Part shown: positions 1-7,547 of the stretch, piece after piece
How positions within the stretch are numbered: position 1 is the first letter of the stretch
Layout of the letters: every line of letters starts with the position of its first letter
Source of the DNA: JAFGMQ01 sp036733345
GTDB taxonomy: Bacteria > Desulfobacterota > DSM-4660 > Desulfatiglandales > Desulfatiglandaceae
DNA: 37,857 bases
Direction: 5' to 3'
NCBI GenBank assembly: GCA_036733345.1
Contig: DAINAR010000029.1
Span: forward strand, 1-37,857
Position numbers and translations under genes: made by a program
The notes under the pieces: model-generated
The model's input: the letters and a program-made list of their open reading frames with translations, nothing else
Database searches by the model: none
Told to the model about the DNA's origin: nothing

Positions 1-101
1 ATAAAGTGTTAAGGATATAGACGGAGTATTTTTTATAATACTCTTATCAGGCTGAATAGGAAATAAGAAATAAACTTAAGACAATCGTTAAGTTATCGGC
101 T

Positions 102-130
102 TTGACAATAAGATATTCCATTGATATTAT
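102..130 (+). promoter_or_regulatory. sigma70-type promoter of the flavoprotein gene
   Basis: A perfect TTGACA (102-107) and TATTAT (125-130) are separated by 17 bases, 43 bases upstream of the start at 173. The -10 box lies inside a perfect inverted repeat (120-139). Confidence 0.65.
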
Positions 131-139
131 TATATCAAT
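120..139. promoter_or_regulatory. perfect palindrome over the -10 box, possible operator
   Basis: ATTGATAT (120-127), four bases TATT, then ATATCAAT (132-139): a perfect 8-base inverted repeat with a 4-base centre. It covers the -10 box, a position where a dimeric repressor would block transcription. No candidate repressor gene lies beside it in this window. It is AT-only apart from one G/C pair per arm, so chance is possible. Confidence 0.4.
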
Positions 140-172
140 TATCCATATTAAAAAAAGCAGGGGCATTAATTG

Positions 173-757
173 ATGAAAAAGCATGTTTTGGGTATATATG
201 GCAGTCCAAGAAAGGAAGGGTCAACAGACCAGCTTCTTGATATGGCCCTTGAAGGTGCAAGATCAATCGGCGCAGATATTTTTGTTATATATGTCAGGGA
301 CCTTAAAATGGTCGGATGCAAAGAATGCGGAGGTTGCGAGAAAACAGGAAAATGCGTAATAAATGATGATATGAGCATTGTTTATCCACTTCTGGATCAG
401 GCGGATATAATATTTCTGGCCTCACCCATTTTTTTCTACGGTCTTACCTCGCAGGTAAAAGCGGTAGTGGATCGAGCGCAGGCTGTGTGGTCTAGAAGGA
501 TGCTTGAAAAGACACCTGAGCAGAGAAAAATCCATACCAAAGGAAAAGGATATCTTATAGCTGTGGGTGCGACAACAGGCAAACGCCTCTTTGATGGAGT
601 TGAATTAACGGCAAGATACTTTTTTGATGCCCTCGATATGAGCTATAATGGGGGCCTTTTTTTCAGGGGAATTGAAAAACCCTCTGATATTGCAGGACAC
701 CCCGATGTCCTTGAAAAGGCATTTGCTTTTGGCAGAAAGGCCGCAGGGGAAGAGTAA
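173..757 (+). CDS. iron-sulfur flavoprotein, NADPH-dependent FMN reductase family
   Basis: The 194-residue protein has a flavodoxin-like fold. The N-terminal GIYGSPRKEGST loop (about residues 8-18) is the FMN-phosphate-binding signature. C49, C52, C55 and C61 form the compact Cx2Cx2Cx5C motif that holds a [4Fe-4S] cluster in Isf-type flavoproteins, and ASPIFFYG (from about residue 86) is the flavin-ring loop. It is likely a cytoplasmic electron-transfer or oxygen/peroxide-detoxifying flavoprotein of anaerobes; the physiological partner cannot be told from the sequence. I chose ATG 173 rather than TTG 170 because GCAGGGG (157-163) is well spaced from it. The gene is monocistronic, has its own promoter with a palindrome over the -10 box, and converges with the CoA-transferase gene 14 bases away. 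Confidence 0.85.
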   Translation: MKKHVLGIYGSPRKEGSTDQLLDMALEGARSIGADIFVIYVRDLKMVGCKECGGCEKTGKCVINDDMSIVYPLLDQADIIFLASPIFFYGLTSQVKAVVDRAQAVWSRRMLEKTPEQRKIHTKGKGYLIAVGATTGKRLFDGVELTARYFFDALDMSYNGGLFFRGIEKPSDIAGHPDVLEKAFAFGRKAAGEE

Positions 758-771
758 AGAAAATCCATCTT

Positions 772-2079
772 CTAAATCAAATACATATTCTCTGCCTCTT
801 TAAGTAAGTCATCCCTGAACCTGGGATGGGCCAGGCCTATGATATCCAGGGCCCTTTCTCGAGTGGATTTTCCTTTAAGGTTTGCAAAGCCGTATTCTGT
901 AACCAGATAATGGGTGTCCATCCTTGGTGTGGTAACAACAGCTCCCGTCTCCAATCGCGGCACTACTCGCGATATTTTGCCTTTATGAGCCGTTGAATAA
1001 AAAGCAAGTATAGATTTTCCGCCTTTCGAATTAAAGGCTCCACGAACAAAATCAAGCTGTCCACCTGTCCCGCTGAATTGAGATCCTCCGAGAGATTCAG
1101 CATTGCATTGTCCCAGCAGATCGACTTCAAGGACGGAGTTTATTGAGATCACATTGTCATTTCTTGCAATAACAGCCGGATCATTTGTATATGATACAGG
1201 ATAGCTTTCCATGCTCGGGTTGTCATTCATAAAATCATACATCTCTCTGGTGCCCTGGGCTACGGTGAAGACATTTTTAAAACGGTGAGTATTTTTTCTT
1301 CGGCCTGTAACAACGCCGTTTTTTATCAGATCGACCATGCCAGGGCCAAACACCTCGGTATGAATACCAAGGTCCCTGTGTCCCATCAGATTTTCGGTCA
1401 CGGCGTTTGGAAGCCCGCCTATTCCAAGTTGCAGGGTTGCACCATCAGGTACCATATCAGAAATTGATTTTCCGATGATTTTATCTTCTGCCCTTGGCTC
1501 AGGTGGTTTCATTTCAAGAAGAGGAACATTATTCTCCACGAGGCCATGAACTTCGGAAATGTGTATAAGGGAATCACCAAAGACCCTTGGCATATTTTCA
1601 TTAACCTCCAGGATAAGGGTTTTGCAGTGCCTTGCCGCTGTTGAAGTAAAGTCGTTTGCGGTGCCAAAGCTGAAGTATCCGGCTTTGTCCATGGGAGAGA
1701 CGGTTGTAATGGCAACGTCAATGCCCATGAATTCCCTGCACAGTTTGGGAATTTGATGAAAATAATTTGGTATGAAGTAGCTAAGCCCCACCTTTACCAA
1801 TGCCCTGTCCGATCCGCTCACAAACCATGAATATGCCCGTATAACATCACACAGGTCAGGAGAGAGAACTGTTTTACCGGCATGTTCCAGTGGAAGCAGC
1901 GAGAAGATATTGATGTCTTTAAGATCGCCTTCTCTGCATCTTGCAGCAATGGCGGCCAAAAGGGCAGGGGGCTCGGCTATTGTCAGCCCATGGACTATTG
2001 TATCGCCGTTTTTTATTATCTCCGCGGCCTTTTGTGCTGTTGTAAGTTTTTTCTTGTAATCCAAATAATAGGTATCCAT
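772..2079 (-). CDS. acetyl-CoA hydrolase/transferase family (class I CoA-transferase)
   Basis: This 435-residue protein has the length and two-domain layout of the acetyl-CoA hydrolase / 4-hydroxybutyrate (butyryl) CoA-transferase family. The C-terminal half carries NSVLEVDLLGQ, whose Glu is the residue that forms the glutamyl-CoA thioester in this family, followed by the Gly-rich GGSQFSGTGGQ and the C-terminal TEYGFANLKGKS. It would move CoA between short-chain acyl-CoAs and carboxylates, for example acetate with butyrate or 4-hydroxybutyrate; the exact substrate cannot be read. It ends an apparent run queG-CoA-transferase, with only 3 bases between queG stop and this start. Activation of glutarate from the nearby nicotinate cluster is possible, but queG and map lie in between, so the link is weak. 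Confidence 0.85.
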   Translation of the reverse strand: MDTYYLDYKKKLTTAQKAAEIIKNGDTIVHGLTIAEPPALLAAIAARCREGDLKDINIFSLLPLEHAGKTVLSPDLCDVIRAYSWFVSGSDRALVKVGLSYFIPNYFHQIPKLCREFMGIDVAITTVSPMDKAGYFSFGTANDFTSTAARHCKTLILEVNENMPRVFGDSLIHISEVHGLVENNVPLLEMKPPEPRAEDKIIGKSISDMVPDGATLQLGIGGLPNAVTENLMGHRDLGIHTEVFGPGMVDLIKNGVVTGRRKNTHRFKNVFTVAQGTREMYDFMNDNPSMESYPVSYTNDPAVIARNDNVISINSVLEVDLLGQCNAESLGGSQFSGTGGQLDFVRGAFNSKGGKSILAFYSTAHKGKISRVVPRLETGAVVTTPRMDTHYLVTEYGFANLKGKSTRERALDIIGLAHPRFRDDLLKEAENMYLI

Positions 2080-2082
2080 ATT

Positions 2083-3039
2083 TTATCCTTTTTTAAAAGC
2101 CTCTATGTTTGTTTTTATTTTGTTGAGGCCGGCCCGGGCAAGCGCAGTTTTTCCAAATTTGACCTTAAAGGTCAATTCGTCCATATCAATAAACTCCCGA
2201 ATAGAGGGAAGCGATATTTCAGTATTATAATTATCTCCGTTAAAGGGACAAACCTCCTGGCATATGTCACATCCGAAAAAACACCTGTCCATTTTATTTC
2301 CTGTTTCTTTATCAACCATCCCTTTATGTTCAATAGTCAAATAGGAAAGGCATCTTGATGCATCAAGCAAAAAAGGCTTTTCAAGAGATCCTGAAGGACA
2401 GGCGTCTATGCATTTTGTGCATGATCCACATTGAGTTTCAGAAATATGAGCCTTGAAAACCGGGAAAAGGGCAGTCGTAAGTATTTCCGCCAGAAAGAAG
2501 TATGAGCCGTGCCCCGGTATGATCAACATGTTGTTTTTTCCAATGAAGCCTATGCCGGAGGCGACAGCAAGGCTCCGCTCGAGAATGGGAGCAGAGTCAA
2601 CGCATATTCTCTGCCTGCTTCCGGGGTAAAGGTCTTTTATGGTGCTGGAAAGTTCGCTGCATAAATTTCTCAAACGGTCATGATAATCAGTTTTTGCGGG
2701 CTCCGAATATCTTGATGCCGTAAAACCATCAGCCGTGCAGGGCTTTGCTGAGGAATAGGGATAGGCAAGCGTGATTATTGTCCGGCAGCCGTCAAGCAGT
2801 TGCGCAGGATTTTCTCTAAGGTGGCTGTTTCTTTCAAGCCATGCCATATCTCCATGTCTTCCGGAATCGACCCATGAAAAGAATTTATCAAGAAATAACG
2901 GCCTTTGCGGCCTGAGGAATCCAACGGAAATAAACCCTAAATCTTTTGCCTTTTCTTTGATTATGAAAAGCAGCTCCTGCCCCTGAGCAACCTGTTTGTG
3001 AGAAGAGGCTGTGGCACTATCTGCATTTTGTTTTTTCAT
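2083..3039 (-). CDS. queG: epoxyqueuosine reductase
   Basis: QueG is the cobalamin- and [4Fe-4S]-dependent enzyme that reduces epoxyqueuosine to queuosine in tRNA anticodons. The 318-residue protein shows the DUF1730 domain with the active-site stretch DSAPILER and GIGFIGKNN, then two ferredoxin-type clusters: CGSCTKCIDACP and CFFGCDICQEVCPFN. It is shorter than the Escherichia coli protein and seems to lack the C-terminal HEAT-like extension; such short forms are common outside Gammaproteobacteria. The start MKKQNADS has only a weak ribosome site, so the first 15-20 residues are less certain. It lies 29 bases after map and immediately before the CoA-transferase gene, all on one strand. Confidence 0.92.
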   Translation of the reverse strand: MKKQNADSATASSHKQVAQGQELLFIIKEKAKDLGFISVGFLRPQRPLFLDKFFSWVDSGRHGDMAWLERNSHLRENPAQLLDGCRTIITLAYPYSSAKPCTADGFTASRYSEPAKTDYHDRLRNLCSELSSTIKDLYPGSRQRICVDSAPILERSLAVASGIGFIGKNNMLIIPGHGSYFFLAEILTTALFPVFKAHISETQCGSCTKCIDACPSGSLEKPFLLDASRCLSYLTIEHKGMVDKETGNKMDRCFFGCDICQEVCPFNGDNYNTEISLPSIREFIDMDELTFKVKFGKTALARAGLNKIKTNIEAFKKG

Positions 3040-3068
3040 GTTGCCGCTTACATTAATGACTTAAGAAC

Positions 3069-3974
3069 TTACAGCTCAAAAGGGGTGAGGCTCTCGTATC
3101 CGTTTTCGGTTACAAGAATAGTCTGTTCAAACTGTGCTGAGAGGGAGCCATCGGATGTAACGGCAGTCCAGTCATCTTCCAGTATTTTCAGATGGCTTTT
3201 CCCCAAATTTATCATGGGCTCCACTGTGAATACCATTCCAGGTACAAGGGCTATGCCTTCACCTTTACGTCCGTAATGGGGTACTTGCGGAGGTTCGTGA
3301 AAATCAAATCCTACGCCGTGACCAACAAATTCCCTTACTACCGAACAACCCTCTCCTTCAGCATACTTCTGAATTGCCCATCCTATATCCCCTACGGTAT
3401 TTCCGGGACGAATCATGGATAATCCCTGTTTCAGGCTTTCTCTGGCCACAGAGACAATCTTTTTTGCATCCGGCCCCGGAGTTCCTGCGAAAAAGGTCTT
3501 GTTTGTGTCTGCATAATATCCTTTCAAGACAGGGGTAACATCCACATTTACAATATCACCGTCTTTGAGAATATATTCGCCCGGGATCCCATGACATATT
3601 ACGTTGTTGACAGAGACACAGACGCTTTTGGGAAAACCGCGATAATTCAAAGGGGCAGGGATGCCTCCGTTATCAATAGTAAAATCGTGAACAAGGGTAT
3701 TTATTTTCTCGGTTGTTATTCCGGGCCTGATTTCAGCTTCGATCATATCAAGCGTAGCTACTGCAAGAAGGCCGGCCTTTTTTATGCCTTCAATGTCAGG
3801 ATTTTCCTTAAGTCGAATCTGGTATCTTTTAAGATAAAGGTTTTTGATATTATCAGGCCTTTTATTATCTGATGTGGATTCTTTAGGAAGGCAGCATTTT
3901 TTATATTTTAATCCACTGCCGCAGGGGCAAAGGTCGTTTCTGCCAACCTTGGTCTTTAAATTTTTCTGGAGCAT
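3069..3974 (-). CDS. map: type I methionine aminopeptidase with N-terminal SEC-C zinc motif
   Basis: It removes the initiator methionine from new proteins at the ribosome. Residues about 12-30 (GRNDLCPCGSGLKYKKCC) are a SEC-C zinc-binding motif, as in the C-terminus of SecA. The catalytic domain follows, with the five metal ligands in recognisable blocks: VDVTPVLKGYYADTNKTF (two Asp), EFVGHGVGFDFHEPP (His), TVEPMI (Glu) and FEQTILVTENG (Glu). The 301-residue length fits the SEC-C-tagged bacterial MAP group. The start MLQKNL is preceded by AAAGGGTAAAG. The gene is first of a likely map-queG-CoA-transferase transcription unit, and the 503-base gap upstream must hold its promoter. Confidence 0.95.
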   Translation of the reverse strand: MLQKNLKTKVGRNDLCPCGSGLKYKKCCLPKESTSDNKRPDNIKNLYLKRYQIRLKENPDIEGIKKAGLLAVATLDMIEAEIRPGITTEKINTLVHDFTIDNGGIPAPLNYRGFPKSVCVSVNNVICHGIPGEYILKDGDIVNVDVTPVLKGYYADTNKTFFAGTPGPDAKKIVSVARESLKQGLSMIRPGNTVGDIGWAIQKYAEGEGCSVVREFVGHGVGFDFHEPPQVPHYGRKGEGIALVPGMVFTVEPMINLGKSHLKILEDDWTAVTSDGSLSAQFEQTILVTENGYESLTPFEL

Positions 3975-4477
3975 ATTTTTCTTTACCCTTTTTAAAAATA
4001 TAGTTGTACTTGGAATTATTCTTTAACACCCGCTTTATATTCCGGATTAATAGAAAAAAAGCATGGATAAATTTATCTGTTTTTTTACAATAGTATTGTT
4101 TCAAGAGAAGATAGAAAGCCCAAGTGAAATTATGCCTCTTGATAACACATTTTCATATGAAAGACCAGCCAGATATTATACTCTGATCATGCTCAAACTA
4201 TAAACTGCCATTCAATAATACCATATTTTTCCTGAAAAAAGCCTAAAGCGTGAGAGTTTGTTTCTGATGTTGGAAAGGATGATGGGAAAGAGTTATGATT
4301 CCGGAGGAGTTTGAAAGATAGGAGAACTCTTTTTAATCAATTATTTATTCAAGTGCTTGACAACTTGGCACCGAACTTGAATTCTTCCTAACTAGAGGAT
4401 ATTATGTGACATGCCCGATGGAGGCAATCTCATACCTGCCCCCACCGGGAATAAGACACAATGGGTTCAAAGGCGGC
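3975..4477. other. 503-base intergenic region, no gene seen
   Basis: This AT-rich stretch separates the map start from the 3' end of the nicotinate cluster. I see no convincing ORF on either strand. A small perfect palindrome CAATAGTATTG lies at 4088-4098. No hairpin followed by a T-run was found to terminate the catabolic operon. A sigma54-like TGGCACCGAACTTGAA near 4365 lacks the -12 GC and faces no gene. Confidence 0.6.
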
Positions 4478-5056
4478 CTATCTCAGACCATCTTCCTTTT
4501 TTGCTTCTTCTATTTTTAGTCCGCCGATCCTGGGATGGGGTCTGCCGCAATTGGTCACGACCAGAGCTACGACAATCTCATCCGCCTTCGGTGCATCGTC
4601 GATTCGGACCGCCATCGCGTCGAAGTGGGTCCGTACAAATGCCGCATCCTTGTAATGGGTTGGGACATCGATCTCAGTTCCCAGTCCGCCGACTTTTTTC
4701 GCAGAAGGAATGATGGCCTTGCCACCTCCCAGCGCATCACGAAAGGGTTTCCCGAGTTTGGGATGCAGGATGGCACCTGCATGTTCCCGTTCGCCATTTT
4801 CGCCGACAATGGCCCCTTTTCCATATCCTTCGGCTTCTTCCGGTTTGATTCCCAGGGCATCCACAGCCTTTTTGCCGAGAATTCCTCCGAGTTGTTCCCC
4901 GATATCCATCAGAGGGGTCAGATCCTCTTCATATTTGCCGGCAAAGGGATTCTTGATCACCGCAACGGCGGCAGCTCGTTTACCCGGAGGGGTCATGGGG
5001 CGACCCCCTTCAGACAAAATTTCTTCAACAATAGTAACATATTTTCTAACTTCCAT
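4478..5056 (-). CDS. AA_synth (PF06684, former DUF1185) family protein
   Basis: The 192-residue protein matches the PF06684 pattern: an N-terminal EEILSEGGRP segment, KNPFAGKY, and the core GKGAIVGENGEREHAGAI followed by GKPFRDALGGGKAIIPS. Published structures of the family show a variant of the chorismate mutase fold and suggested a role in amino-acid metabolism, but no reaction is established. It is the last gene of the cluster, 24 bases after UPF0280, with a strong ribosome site (AGGAGGA, 5063-5069 complement) before its start. Members often sit in amide or N-heterocycle catabolic loci. Here it might help handle an acyclic or cyclic intermediate such as the tetrahydro-oxonicotinate/2-formylglutarate pair; that is inference only. 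Confidence 0.8.
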   Translation of the reverse strand: MEVRKYVTIVEEILSEGGRPMTPPGKRAAAVAVIKNPFAGKYEEDLTPLMDIGEQLGGILGKKAVDALGIKPEEAEGYGKGAIVGENGEREHAGAILHPKLGKPFRDALGGGKAIIPSAKKVGGLGTEIDVPTHYKDAAFVRTHFDAMAVRIDDAPKADEIVVALVVTNCGRPHPRIGGLKIEEAKKEDGLR

Positions 5057-5080
5057 TCGAATGTCCTCCTGTTGTGTGAT

Positions 5081-5971
5081 TTAGGGTTTTGCGGTACATG
5101 GTTTCATATTTTCGGGGAATCCAACAAGCAACCTTTCCCTGAAAAAATCGGTCATTCCGATCTTGCCGTCCACCGCGACAAAGGCGCCTAAAATAATCTT
5201 TCTTTCCTTCAACTCTTCCGCCCTTGTCAGTGCCCGCTTTATCGCGAGGGATTTCGTTTCCTCTTTCAGGGGGCCTACCTTTAAGGTGACGGGGATTCCG
5301 GAGATATCGGTAGCAAAATCGATTTTCTCCGCATTGTACCGGATTACCTTAGGGTCTTCCACAAAGCTGGCATTAGCGACAGCCGTTGCCGCCGCATCGG
5401 CTACCGAAGCCGTGCCAGCAATCAGGGTGGCCGCAGAGGCAATTCCTCTGGTGAGACTCCGGCCGCCGACCCCGCTTGTTGCCACGCCCCAGGAGGTGCG
5501 TTCGGGTCCCAGCCGGATCACATGAGAGAAATCATGATTCATGACATCCTGGCGTATTCCAACCGTTACTGAATTTTCCCCCTGAAGTCGGATGGCGATA
5601 TCTCCACCGTTATTTACAATCACCTTGGTCATTCCCCGATCTGCCAGATAATTGGCCACCGCATCGGAGATGGTTCCTGCGACGGCAGCCATGGGAGTCA
5701 GGTCTTCATCACCAATTGCCATGGCACTATATATCATTTCCAAGGCCAGGGGTTCTTTGAGTTGACTCGGGATCTGTTTGTAGGTCCGACTCAGAGTTTC
5801 TCTGGCTCGGGCAATCTTCTCAAGAGTTTCAAATGAGTACCGGGCAGCATCCATGTTCATCTCCCTCTGGGGAACCTTGCCAATGAAGGAGGATATGATA
5901 AGCCTCATGGGCCCGCATTCGGCCATCACATCGCCCCCATGAAGCACTTTGATGGCCTGTTGATACACCAT
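5081..5971 (-). CDS. UPF0280 family protein, ApbE-like (candidate flavin transferase)
   Basis: The 296-residue protein belongs to UPF0280, a relative of the FMN transferase ApbE. The ApbE hallmarks are visible: NNGGDIAIRL (residues 120-129, the nucleotide-binding GGD), VATSGVGGRSL (163-173) and SVADAAATA (189-197, the acidic/Thr metal site). It has no signal peptide, so unlike classical periplasmic ApbE it should act in the cytoplasm. It starts 8 bases after the 6-hydroxynicotinate reductase stop, suggesting translational coupling. The characterised E. barkeri reductase contains covalently bound flavin, so a dedicated flavin-attaching role is an attractive inference. The start lacks a clear Shine-Dalgarno sequence; ATG at residue 16 is an alternative. 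Confidence 0.85.
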   Translation of the reverse strand: MVYQQAIKVLHGGDVMAECGPMRLIISSFIGKVPQREMNMDAARYSFETLEKIARARETLSRTYKQIPSQLKEPLALEMIYSAMAIGDEDLTPMAAVAGTISDAVANYLADRGMTKVIVNNGGDIAIRLQGENSVTVGIRQDVMNHDFSHVIRLGPERTSWGVATSGVGGRSLTRGIASAATLIAGTASVADAAATAVANASFVEDPKVIRYNAEKIDFATDISGIPVTLKVGPLKEETKSLAIKRALTRAEELKERKIILGAFVAVDGKIGMTDFFRERLLVGFPENMKPCTAKP

Positions 5972-5979
5972 GGATCACA

Positions 5980-7497
5980 TCAATCCACAATAATGCTGGA
6001 GCCTTTGAATGGAAAGGGCTTCATGGCTTCTAAATGGCCGCCCATTTCCCGATAGTCTTTAAGTTCCATCGTATACTCAACAGGACAAATTGTCGCGGGT
6101 GTAGGTGTCCAATAAAAAAAGCCCCCTTTAATTCGCTCCACGTCGACCATAAAGTTGATCCCACCACCTGGAAGGACATAGGTCGGGGCACCGCCCACAG
6201 TGAGATTGGCCTTGGCGCCATGCACGGCCCGAGTCAACTTGACCGGATAGAGGGTAACACCGGCTCGCGCACTTCCTCCCGTACCACCCATGTAAACGGC
6301 AGAAACCCTGGAGGGTTCACAGGTTGACCAAATGGCATCCAATGCCTTGCGGCAGGCCTCGGTCAGAGACACTTCCTGGAACTTTCCGTCCACGCCAAGT
6401 TCGAAAAGTCCCGCGTTGCGCCCCGTCGTCTCAGTGATCAGGATGCGCATCCCGGGCCGTGCTATCTTTTCATCAAAACCTGCGATCACATCAATGGGAT
6501 TTGTAATCGATGTCCCTCCCCATCCGTTTCCATGATCTCCAAAATACCTGCCTGGTGTGCTCATCCTAAAGTGAAGTTTGATCCCGGAGGGTCTGGCCCC
6601 AACAAATCGGCCTGCTGCGTGTTCACTCATGAGGCTGGTGATATGGGAATCGAGGATAATAACCTCATCTGCGGAGGCCACGAGAAGCGGGGCAAAAAGA
6701 CCCAGGGTAGCGCTACCACAACCTACTCTCATGTTATCGGGCCGGATATTGTTTATAAGGGGAGTTTGGCCAACCTGGAGTTCCATATTGGCCCCTCCAT
6801 CGACTTTCAGCTTCACCGGCTTTTTGTTGGCGATATCCGTGATGGTCCTCGCCACCACCAATCCATCATTTCCCGTGAGCAGGTTGACGCCGCCGATGGA
6901 GAGCATCTTCGAGCCGTACTGCTCGGTTGTAACCATTCCCACCTTTCTTTTTCCGACTAAAACATCTGCCCCTTCTTCACCCACCGGGATATCCGTATCA
7001 ACCTTGACGAGGATTCCGCTGTAGCTCAGCGGAGCTTCGGTCACGACTGTTACAACGTCCACACCCTTCTGCTTCCCTCTGACGATAAAGGGAGCGGGCT
7101 TGCAGTCTGGATAGGTGGTCCCTGCACCAATTGCAGTGATCAACGGCTTCCTGATGGACTCGGAGGGGTCGGGACCTACCTGTCCTTCAACGTCCTGGAA
7201 GGTCTGAAGCGGTGTGACCCGGACAAGTTTCCCTTCGAAATTTTTAAAGCGGTGGCATGCCCCGATGTGCCCTTCCTTGATCTGACAGGTTATGGGACAG
7301 GAATCACAGATGACGGATCCTGCAAAGGGTTCCGGCTCCAGGGACAGGGCTCCCTGCTCACATACCTTCTGGCAGGCTCCACAATTGGTGCATTTTTCAT
7401 CTATGATCGCCTTTTTCTGGGACAGGCGGATCGCTCCGACAGGGCAGTCCCGCACGCAATAACCACATCCGATACACTTTTCCAAATCGACTATCAT
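5980..7497 (-). CDS. hnr: 6-hydroxynicotinate reductase
   Basis: It is predicted to reduce 6-hydroxynicotinate to 1,4,5,6-tetrahydro-6-oxonicotinate with ferredoxin-level electrons. The 505-residue protein begins with two 4Fe-4S ferredoxin motifs (C8, C11, C14, C18 and C36, C39, C42, C46), followed by a third Cys group C64-x2-C67-x3-C71-x9-C81. This fits the two [4Fe-4S] and one [2Fe-2S] clusters reported for the E. barkeri enzyme. The remaining roughly 400 residues are rich in Gly motifs (for example GVNLLTGNDGLVVA and MGGTGGSARAG) and should carry the flavin and the active site. The characterised enzyme has covalent flavin; I see no textbook ApbE target (S/D-G-A-T-x-T) here, so the attachment residue is unknown. 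The start at ATG 7497 follows CCGGAGAAA. Assignment rests on sequence recall plus the adjacent enamidase gene. Confidence 0.85.
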   Translation of the reverse strand: MIVDLEKCIGCGYCVRDCPVGAIRLSQKKAIIDEKCTNCGACQKVCEQGALSLEPEPFAGSVICDSCPITCQIKEGHIGACHRFKNFEGKLVRVTPLQTFQDVEGQVGPDPSESIRKPLITAIGAGTTYPDCKPAPFIVRGKQKGVDVVTVVTEAPLSYSGILVKVDTDIPVGEEGADVLVGKRKVGMVTTEQYGSKMLSIGGVNLLTGNDGLVVARTITDIANKKPVKLKVDGGANMELQVGQTPLINNIRPDNMRVGCGSATLGLFAPLLVASADEVIILDSHITSLMSEHAAGRFVGARPSGIKLHFRMSTPGRYFGDHGNGWGGTSITNPIDVIAGFDEKIARPGMRILITETTGRNAGLFELGVDGKFQEVSLTEACRKALDAIWSTCEPSRVSAVYMGGTGGSARAGVTLYPVKLTRAVHGAKANLTVGGAPTYVLPGGGINFMVDVERIKGGFFYWTPTPATICPVEYTMELKDYREMGGHLEAMKPFPFKGSSIIVD

Positions 7498-7547
7498 TTT
7501 AATTTCTCCGGAATATAATACGCTCCCGGGACGGGATCGAGCGGAAA

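Noticed and set aside
4364..4380. Sigma54-like sequence TGGCACCGAACTTGAA on the plus strand
   Set aside because: The -12 element lacks the invariant GC (TTGA instead of TTGC) and no plus-strand gene follows; the downstream gene is on the other strand.
4535..5191. 218-residue plus-strand open frame
   Set aside because: It is the antisense shadow of the AA_synth and UPF0280 genes, which have family matches and ribosome sites; the shadow has neither.
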